Source of the DNA: Harmothoe impar
Taxonomy: Eukaryota > Annelida > Polychaeta > Phyllodocida > Polynoidae
Reading direction: 5' to 3'
DNA length: 64,000 bases
Assembly: GCA_947462335.1 (NCBI GenBank)
Contig: OX381714.1
Location: 53,489,800-53,553,799, forward strand
Shown: piece by piece, positions 45,387 to 52,598 of the stretch
Layout of the letters: the number at the start of each line of letters is the position of its first letter
Numbering within the stretch: position 1 is the first letter of the stretch
The notes under the pieces: generated by a model
What the model saw: the letters and a program-made list of their open reading frames with translations, nothing else
Database searches by the model: none
Told to the model about the DNA's origin: nothing
Position numbers and translations under genes: made by a program

Positions 45387-47837
45387 ATGCATACTCCAGA
45401 GAATAAAAAAGGTCGAAAGAGGAGTCTGATTTTTCGAACTCCGGGAGAATTTCCTCCTCCCAGAACGGTGCCGAATACCAATCCGTTCAGAGGGAACCCA
45501 TGGGCGGACATGCTTCCCTCCGAACCGAACCTCGGACATATGGAACGAGACTTGTCTAGAAGAGGTCGACAGGTCCCTGATTATGACGCCTACTGCGAGA
45601 AATTGAAAGCAGAAGAGGAGTCAATGAGGGATCGGCATACAGCCATGAATGAGGATTTGATCCGATTGGCCCACGAAAAAGCAAGGGTCATCGCACAGAA
45701 CCAGAAGGAAGCTGCGGAATTGAGTGAAGTAAAATCCAGAATCCAAGCGGATAGGAAATATATAAGTGAACAGTTGGCTCTCGAAACTTCTCAGTTGGCC
45801 AAGGTCCAACAGAAAGTGAAGACTGCTCAACACAGTCTGACCGAGGAGCAAGCACAACTCCAGAAAGAGAAGGAAGAGGCTCGCCGAAGTCGTGATCTTC
45901 GGGATACCTATGAAAGCGAGATCGAACGACAATCCAAAAGGGTCAAGAAAATCAAGGCTGATTACTCAAAGGAAGAGAAAGCCGGCGAGGCCCTGCGGGA
46001 ACAGTTCGAGCAAGAACGAGAGGCGTTGAAGCAAGCTCGAATCGACATGAAGGCTGACCTCGAAAATATTCAGAAAAAGAAAGATGAGATCAATGATACC
46101 TACTTGGCCTATCAGAGTCAGATAGAAGAGATCCGCAAAGAAGAAGAGACTAGGCGCCAGGAACCAATGAATGAGGGAGCCAAGCTGCCTAAACATGTTG
46201 CATCCACACCTAGTCCGATATTGACTACGGTAGATCCCATCGAAACACGGGGGGTTGTTTCGGAAGGAAAGTATGAACGAACCCAGGGAGGGACTGTCCC
46301 GAATGAGACTTATCGTAAGGTCACGTATGGGGGAACTGAGGAGAAAGAGATCTCTAGCACCCATGATCTGACGAGTGAGGCCCCACCAAAACGAATGAAC
46401 CACAGTTACGGCTCTCTGCATCCTTTTGCGGACGACACGCTGGCAGGACATAACTATATGGTGCCACCACCACCGGTATATAATATAACCTACCAGTATC
46501 GGGCACCATTGCCCGGAGCCGGATCGAACGAAGGACATCAGTCCTATAATGAAGGGGGAGGATCGATTCCGAGCAGAGGGGCAAGTGGTGCTCCGAGCCC
46601 TGGAACAAATCCGGGAGGAGGAGCCAGACCTGTGCCGAACCCTGGTTCGTACGGAGGTTACCCCCCCAGTCCTGAACGAACTCAGCCAAATCCAAGAGGA
46701 GGGGCACCCAGACCAGTCCCTGCTCCGAGGAGGTTGACAAAACGATCATCTATGGGCCCGAGGGTTGCTGCCATAGTAGAATCCGATCCTTGTATACAAG
46801 GAATGGGGATAGACTGTTGCAGTCGGACCCGGGAAGATGAGTCGGAAATAATGGAATGGAGCCGGAGGCAGTCTGATAGACTGGTATGGAGTCAGAACAG
46901 TGCCCGGAAGCCTGTTCGAACTCCCCGGCGGTTCAATGGAGAGAATTGGAAGGAAAGCTACCAAGACTTTTGCGACGATAACCGTTATCATGGGTGGGAC
47001 AAGGAGGCTTCCTTGGGTCCTCTGATTAAATGGTTGAGCGAAGGTCCGGGACGCATAGCTGTAGATGATTGGCGAGAAACGTATGGGGAAGATGGAAACT
47101 ATGACCAATTGGTAGCAGCCGCCACACACATCTTTGGGGTGCTGTCAGCGAACGATCCTTGGTCGGAATTCCAGGTACGAACACAGAAACCAAAAGAGTC
47201 TCCGAAAGTATTCGGACTGGAGCTTCAAAGATTGTTGCAAAAGGCTCGACCTTATTGGAGACGGGATGATGAATATTTCTTGGATGAACTATTCACACAC
47301 TTCATAAAAGGACTGAGGGACCCGTCCCATGCGGAACTCGTCCAGAAGGAATGGGGGCGAGGATCCTCAATGGTGGACTTCTTTTTGGCTATCGATCAGC
47401 ACGAAAAGAAGAAACGACTACTTTCTGGGTTCGTATCCAACCAAAGAGTGGCGTCTGCACATACGGCCGCTCCAGAAGAAAGTGATTCGGACGATGGTTC
47501 GGAGGAGGAAAGAATTGCAGCGATAGGGGGAGATAAGTGGGAGCGGAAAAATCGGTGGAAGAAAAATGGTAGTAAACCACCTGAGAAAGAGAAGCCAGTA
47601 GAGGCAAGCTCTAAGCCCATCCCTACTCCCCAGGTAGGAGCGTCATCAGAGAATGAGAAACGGTTAATGGCCATGATGGAAGAAATGAAAGGATTGTTGG
47701 ACTACCAGAAACGACCGAAGCTAGATCGAGCAACGGTGAAGTGTTTTAGGTGCCAGGAGACCGGACATTTCGCAGCCGAATGTACGGCCGAGAAACCAGT
47801 TTGGAGAGAAAGAAAGAGAGAGGAGGCGGGAAATTAG
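45387..47837 (+). CDS. gag: Gag polyprotein of the Gypsy element
   Basis: Forms the virus-like particle and binds element RNA. Length is 816 aa from the first ATG (45387). The frame is already open from 45237, just behind the primer-binding site, without an ATG; a short uORF (45301-45360) overlaps this leader. Residues about 70-258 are a highly charged, heptad-rich coiled coil. About 378-448 is a Pro/Gly-rich linker. About 514-683 resembles a retrotransposon capsid region (RRFNGENW, GPLIKWL, FIKGLRDP). C786, C789, H794 and C799 form a CCHC knuckle (CFRCQETGHFAAEC). The stop TAG follows the slippery heptamer directly. The long N-terminal coiled coil is unusual; most Gypsy Gag proteins are about half this length. 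Confidence 0.93.
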   Translation: MHTPENKKGRKRSLIFRTPGEFPPPRTVPNTNPFRGNPWADMLPSEPNLGHMERDLSRRGRQVPDYDAYCEKLKAEEESMRDRHTAMNEDLIRLAHEKARVIAQNQKEAAELSEVKSRIQADRKYISEQLALETSQLAKVQQKVKTAQHSLTEEQAQLQKEKEEARRSRDLRDTYESEIERQSKRVKKIKADYSKEEKAGEALREQFEQEREALKQARIDMKADLENIQKKKDEINDTYLAYQSQIEEIRKEEETRRQEPMNEGAKLPKHVASTPSPILTTVDPIETRGVVSEGKYERTQGGTVPNETYRKVTYGGTEEKEISSTHDLTSEAPPKRMNHSYGSLHPFADDTLAGHNYMVPPPPVYNITYQYRAPLPGAGSNEGHQSYNEGGGSIPSRGASGAPSPGTNPGGGARPVPNPGSYGGYPPSPERTQPNPRGGAPRPVPAPRRLTKRSSMGPRVAAIVESDPCIQGMGIDCCSRTREDESEIMEWSRRQSDRLVWSQNSARKPVRTPRRFNGENWKESYQDFCDDNRYHGWDKEASLGPLIKWLSEGPGRIAVDDWRETYGEDGNYDQLVAAATHIFGVLSANDPWSEFQVRTQKPKESPKVFGLELQRLLQKARPYWRRDDEYFLDELFTHFIKGLRDPSHAELVQKEWGRGSSMVDFFLAIDQHEKKKRLLSGFVSNQRVASAHTAAPEESDSDDGSEEERIAAIGGDKWERKNRWKKNGSKPPEKEKPVEASSKPIPTPQVGASSENEKRLMAMMEEMKGLLDYQKRPKLDRATVKCFRCQETGHFAAECTAEKPVWRERKREEAGN

Positions 47838-47871
47838 AGGGGGTTGTCCGTGAAGGCAAGCTGACGACCCC
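47828..47871 (+). promoter_or_regulatory. -1 ribosomal frameshift signal between gag and pol
   Basis: G GGA AAT (47828-47834) is a canonical X XXY YYZ heptamer in the gag frame, followed at once by the gag stop TAG (47835-47837). After a 5-nt spacer, GGGGTTGTC (47840-47848) can pair along all nine bases with GACGACCCC (47863-47871), including one G-U pair, closing a 14-nt loop. Loop GGCA (47855-47858) could add a weak 4-bp pseudoknot with TGCC at 47882-47885. Confidence 0.8.
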
Positions 47872-50800
47872 GGATAAAGTATGCCAGGATACAATCCATA
47901 CGAACGCGATTGAGGAGTCTGTAATGTATCCGCCCAGCAGCATGGGAAATGCTGATGAGCCGAAAACATGTGGGGCTGGGGGTATTGGTGAGACAGTTGC
48001 CATGGAGAGCAAAGAAGGGAAACCGATCACCAATAGAGAGGAAGGTTGGGTAGAAGAACTATCCAGGATCGGGGGGATCCGCCTTCCCCAAGGACATCCG
48101 TGTCTGGAGTATTTGAAAGGATTCGGATTCAACTTTGACATGACAGACGACATCAAGAGGTTCGCAAGTAATCCCTCTATGATGGGAGGAAAGAGATGGT
48201 ATGTGTCCGTATCTGTAAACGGCAGAATGGGAGAATTTTTGTTGGATACCGGAGCTAGCCACTCCGCTATGTCGAAAAGATTCTACGATCTGGTGTCGAA
48301 CATGGATGATGACCTCACAACGAGGGTAAATGCATGTGCGGCTGATGGGAGCAAGATACGAACGTTTGGTAGAACTTGTATGATCATCTTGGTGGGTGGT
48401 AGGGAATATGTCATTTCCCCTACTATCGCTGGGATAGAGGATGATGGTATCATTGGGATGGATTTCGCTTCCTTATATGGGGTAAAATTGGACCCCGTCA
48501 CTGGAATGTTGAAAGTAAATCGTCCCTACAAAGACAGGATACAATGCCTGGCAAGAGAGGTTAGTGGAGTAGCGAGTGTGGTACAGACGGTAAAAATACC
48601 TCCCGGAATGGCATGTGATGTGTTAATAGCCTCCAGTAGGATGAAGAGGGGCGTTCCGGGGGTTTTCGAACCTAATGTGACAGTGTTGGGAAAGAAGGGG
48701 TTGGAATCGGCCGACACCCTGATAGGCAACATAGCATGGGGGGTGGCCCCTATAACGAACCCGGGTTCGAAAACCATTTATCTAGAGAAAGGCACTGTAG
48801 TAGGAGAAGTGATATCCGCGGAAGCGGTCACCAGTAGCCTTGAGAATGGAAGTGGACTAGTCCCGAACAATGAAGTAATGGAAGAAGGATTGGAAAAGTT
48901 AATAGAGGGATCCGGAGTAGAGACGGAGGAACAGAGGAAAGCCCTGAGGGAGATGTTAACTGAGTGTAGTTTAGCCTTTGCGCGGCCCGGAGAGCCGTTG
49001 GGACGAACGGACCGAGTCCTACACTCAATTAACACAGAAGGGGCAAATCCAGTAAAGATACCATATAGACGTCTCCCGCTAGCAAAGAAAGTGGTGGCGG
49101 AAGAAGAGATTACGAAGATGTTGGCAGAGAGGGTAATAACTCCGAGCACCAGTCCTTGGAGTAGTCCAGTATGTATGGTAACAAAGAAGGATGGGAGTAT
49201 CCGATTCTGTATAGACTACCGAAAACTGAATGGCTTGACTAAGAAGAATTCGTATCCGCTCCCCCGGATAGATGAGACCATTGATTCCCTCGGAGGAAAT
49301 AAATGGTTTTGTACGATTGATTTGCAGTCTGGTTATTGGCAGGTGGGCATGAAAGAAGAAGACAAAGAGAAAACTGCGTTTTCGAGCCATGTAGGGTTGT
49401 TCCAGTATAACGTGATGCCATTCGGACTCTGTAATGCTCCGGCCACGTTTGAAGCAATGATGGAGACTTTACTGAATGACTTATTGTGGAAGAAATGTCT
49501 AGTATATCTGGACGATGTGATCATATTCGGAAAGACATTCGAGGAATGCCTGGAGAACTTGAAGTTGGTGTTGCAGCGAATAATCTCGAATGGATTAAAG
49601 CTGAAAGCTAAAAAGTGTAACATGTTTCAGAAAAGTATTAACTATCTAGGACGGATCATCTCAACAGATGGGGTGAAAGCTGATCCGGAAAAGGTTAAGA
49701 CGGTAACAGACTGGAGCATTCCTAAAGGACCGAAAGAAGTAAGATCCTTCCTAGGATTTTGTTCTTATTATAGAGATTTCTTACCAGGATACTCCCGGAT
49801 AAGTTATCCAATACAATGTCTGTCGCACTGGACCCCGGGGAGACGTAAGGAGAAGTTTCCATGGGGGAAAGAACAAGGGGAATCATTCGAACTGATTAAA
49901 CGGTTGTTCGTGGAAACACCAGTTTTGAAATACCCCACTGCGGATGGTCATTTCATATTAGACACTGATGCGAGCAATGAAAGTATAGGGGCTGCTTTGT
50001 CTCAAGTCCAAGATGGGAAAGAGGTTCCAATCGCATTTGCAAGCAATACAATGAGTAAGGCACAAAGGAATTATTGTACGACAAAGAGAGAATTATTGGC
50101 AGTGGTAGTATATACTAAGAAATATAAGCACTTCTTGTGGGGATCTGATTTTACTTTACGTACGGATCACTCCTCCCTGCGGTGGTTATTAAACTTTAAG
50201 GATGCAGAAGGTATGATAGGACGGTGGTTAGCACACCTATCCGAGTTCGGATTGGACCATAGCCAAATTCAGCATAGAAAGGGGGCTAAGCATGTAAACG
50301 CTGACGCGTTGTCGCGAATCCCGGTGAGGAAGTGTCAGAATGACGGATGTGATGATTGTGGGAAGCATAATGCCGTGTTGGCAGGAGTCCGAAAGCCTTT
50401 TAGAGATCTCGAACCCGTTATACTAGAATGGGACGAGAACTCCATTAAGGGCTTCCAGGAGAGAGATGCGAATAGTATCCGTCTGAAGATGTTACTTATA
50501 GAAGGAAGGATCCCGAGTCGGCCAGCAGTATCGTTGGAGAATAGGGAGATGAGGCGACTAATAGCTCAATGGACAGAGTTAGAAGTGGTGAATGGACTGA
50601 TCTATAGGTGGAAGACGAATGCGTTGGGAAATAAGTCGAGACAGATCTTTATTCCTACTGCCATGCGAAGGGATATAATGTTCTTTTGCCATGGGCATCG
50701 GACCAGTGGCCATTTTGGGAGAAAACGGTCTCTGGAAAGGCTGGCTAGAATGTATTACTGGCCAGGTATGAGTACGGATCTGTTGAGATGGATAGACACT

Positions 50801-52027
50801 TGTCCGAAATGTTGTACGAGCAAGCCCGGACCTGGGTTGGGAAAAATGCCCTTAACCCAGGAACTGTTTGGAGTAAGGTTCGCAAGAGTGGCAGTAGATA
50901 TAATTACAGGATTTGTGACAACTCCGGAAGGAAATACATGTATGATGGTAGTAACGGATTACTATACGAAGTATACGAAGGTATTCCCAATGAAGGATCA
51001 TAAAGCAGCAACTTGTGCTAGAATGTTAGTGAAGGGATGGATACTGTACTTGGGAGTGCCTCTGATGTTGCATAGCGACCAAGGGAGAGAGTTCGAATCG
51101 AATCTATGGCAGGAAATGTGTCATCAATTGGCCATTTGCAAGACCCGAACCAATCCGTATCGACCACAGAGTGATGGTCAGGTGGAAAGATTCAATCGTA
51201 CCCTGATACAGGTCCTGAAGAGTTTAGTAAATCAAGAGATGGATGATTGGGATGAGCAGTGTGACTTTGTTTGCCATGCTTATAATAGCACGGTACATGC
51301 GAGTACGAACTGCTCTCCGAATCTGTTAGTATTCGGGGAGGATCTGATTATGCCAGCGGACCTAGTGTTCGGAGTAGTGGGTATGAATCCAGATGTCCCG
51401 TGTCAGATCATGTTTGTGGAAGCGTTGAAGGAGCAATTCCGGAAGGCGTACGAATTAGTAAGAAAGGAATTAGGAAAGACAGCTAAATGGCAGAAAGTGG
51501 GCTATGATACTAACCTAAAGGTTCGGCGGTTTGCGGTAGGGGACTTAGTAGCGAGATACCACGAACCTCTGGTTGGCATCAAGCTGAGAGATAATTGGGA
51601 TGGTCCGTGGAGGATTACCCAGAGAGTAAGTGATGATACAGTCCTGATGAGAGATACCTTCGGGAGGAATCAGAAATCGAATGTGGCCCGGTTGAAACCA
51701 TGGAAGGGGAGAGAGTACTCCTCGGAAATGTTCAAAATGGGACAGGAAGAAAAAGATGAGATGAAAAGGGATTTAGATAGAGTAATCGAGAAGAGGGGCC
51801 CGGGTAGGCCCAGGAAAGTGAAGAAGGAAGCGGTGCAAATTAAAGCATCTCCAAAAAGATCGGAGAAAACAAAGAATGTCTCGGCAGGTGTAGACAGGAA
51901 GAGAAGGACTGTCCCCTCTGTGGCTAAGAGGGAACGGGCGAAAACCTCTCCGAATGTCAGGTGTAAGGAGAATCCAGTAGGGGTTCGTCGCAGCCCTAGG
52001 TTGAGGGTGAGGGGTGCTGTTACCTAA
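47834..52027 (+). CDS. pol: Pol polyprotein: protease, reverse transcriptase, RNase H, integrase
   Basis: Made as Gag-Pol by -1 frameshifting; the frame is open from 47750, so gag and pol overlap by 88 nt. Residues are counted from 47750. Protease LDTGAS at 165-170, with a second block IIGMD (234-238). RT about 440-630 with DYRKLN (489-494), CTIDLQSGYWQ (521-531), MPFGLCNAPATF (556-567) and the YLDD active site (586-589). RNase H with LDTDAS (737-742) and TDHSSLRWLL (805-814), so complete. Integrase: HHCC finger with H983, H988, C1018 and C1021; D1050, D1110 and E1146 (DD35E); a GPY/F-like DGPW at 1284-1287. The basic tail has an AT-hook-like GPGRPRKVKK (1350-1359). All catalytic residues are present and there are no breaks. 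Confidence 0.96.
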   Translation, partial: LEGVVREGKLTTPDKVCQDTIHTNAIEESVMYPPSSMGNADEPKTCGAGGIGETVAMESKEGKPITNREEGWVEELSRIGGIRLPQGHPCLEYLKGFGFNFDMTDDIKRFASNPSMMGGKRWYVSVSVNGRMGEFLLDTGASHSAMSKRFYDLVSNMDDDLTTRVNACAADGSKIRTFGRTCMIILVGGREYVISPTIAGIEDDGIIGMDFASLYGVKLDPVTGMLKVNRPYKDRIQCLAREVSGVASVVQTVKIPPGMACDVLIASSRMKRGVPGVFEPNVTVLGKKGLESADTLIGNIAWGVAPITNPGSKTIYLEKGTVVGEVISAEAVTSSLENGSGLVPNNEVMEEGLEKLIEGSGVETEEQRKALREMLTECSLAFARPGEPLGRTDRVLHSINTEGANPVKIPYRRLPLAKKVVAEEEITKMLAERVITPSTSPWSSPVCMVTKKDGSIRFCIDYRKLNGLTKKNSYPLPRIDETIDSLGGNKWFCTIDLQSGYWQVGMKEEDKEKTAFSSHVGLFQYNVMPFGLCNAPATFEAMMETLLNDLLWKKCLVYLDDVIIFGKTFEECLENLKLVLQRIISNGLKLKAKKCNMFQKSINYLGRIISTDGVKADPEKVKTVTDWSIPKGPKEVRSFLGFCSYYRDFLPGYSRISYPIQCLSHWTPGRRKEKFPWGKEQGESFELIKRLFVETPVLKYPTADGHFILDTDASNESIGAALSQVQDGKEVPIAFASNTMSKAQRNYCTTKRELLAVVVYTKKYKHFLWGSDFTLRTDHSSLRWLLNFKDAEGMIGRWLAHLSEFGLDHSQIQHRKGAKHVNADALSRIPVRKCQNDGCDDCGKHNAVLAGVRKPFRDLEPVILEWDENSIKGFQERDANSIRLKMLLIEGRIPSRPAVSLENREMRRLIAQWTELEVVNGLIYRWKTNALGNKSRQIFIPTAMRRDIMFFCHGHRTSGHFGRKRSLERLARMYYWPGMSTDLLRWIDTCPKCCTSKPGPGLGKMPLTQELFGVRFARVAVDIITGFVTTPEGNTCMMVVTDYYTKYTKVFPMKDHKAATCARMLVKGWILYLGVPLMLHSDQGREFESNLWQEMCHQLAICKTRTNPYRPQSDGQVERFNRTLIQVLKSLVNQEMDDWDEQCDFVCHAYNSTVHASTNCSPNLLVFGEDLIMPADLVFGVVGMNPDVPCQIMFVEALKEQFRKAYELVRKELGKTAKWQKVGYDTNLKVRRFAVGDLVARYHEPLVGIKLRDNWDGPWRITQRVSDDTVLMRDTFGRNQKSNVARLKPWKGREYSSEMFKMGQEEKDEMKRDLDRVIEKRGPGRPRKVKKEAVQIKASPKRSEKTKNVSAGVDRKRRTVPSVAKRERAKTSPNVRCKENPVGVRRSPRLRVRGAVT

Positions 52028-52598
52028 CCTGAAACACAACGATGTAATCAGTTAAATATTGTCATAATTACCGGGGCAACCGGGTAATTCGTCTTCTATG
52101 TAGGAATGATCACGATAAAAGTCAGAGATCCAACAAACTTACCTGTGAATGTGCCAGTGGGTAATGGACGGATAATCCGGCGGATTAGTAGTTGCTATCC
52201 GTATTTAAATCCATAATGACTCGAGATGAATTCGACAGGGCGGTGAGGATATCAGTGCTATAATTACCTGATCGTAATGCGTGACGCGCGGGAAGGATGA
52301 ATGATTGTTTATATTTTTGCAAGCGCGGGAAACCGAAGTCTCGCCGAATGCGCGGTATCTCGCGAGACCAACGCGCGTGCGCAAAGGTCGACGCGGGTCA
52401 GCAATCCGCCATATTTGTTTACGGTTCGCCGGACAGAGCAAGGGGAAGCGTATCAGAGCACAAAAGCGAGGAGATAAAGACTGATTGAAAGTGAACTCGG
52501 TGAATAGCAGGTGGGTGAAGTCGCCAGGATCCCGTAGAAAGGGTCCTGGTACCTGTCATTCCGTTATAAACGAGTGAAAGAACTTTTTGAGTGTCACG
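52028..52598 (+). promoter_or_regulatory. Inter-ORF region with a TATA-less promoter-like motif cluster
   Basis: This 570-bp gap is CpG-rich and carries GCGCGGGAAA (E2F-like, 52323-52332), TCTCGCGAGA (52358-52367, the BANP/Kaiso-type core promoter palindrome), CGCGCGTGCGCA (NRF1-like with one mismatch, 52372-52383) and CCGCCATATTTG (YY1-like, 52407-52418), all within 100 bp and about 180-280 bp upstream of the ORF3 ATG. In vertebrates such motifs define constitutive CpG-island promoters. Inference: ORF3 is transcribed from here independently of the LTR. The alternative is a spliced LTR transcript. Confidence 0.55.

Noticed and set aside
45285..52039. Minus-strand open frames across gag and pol
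   Set aside because: Shadows of the coding strand; none carries a domain.
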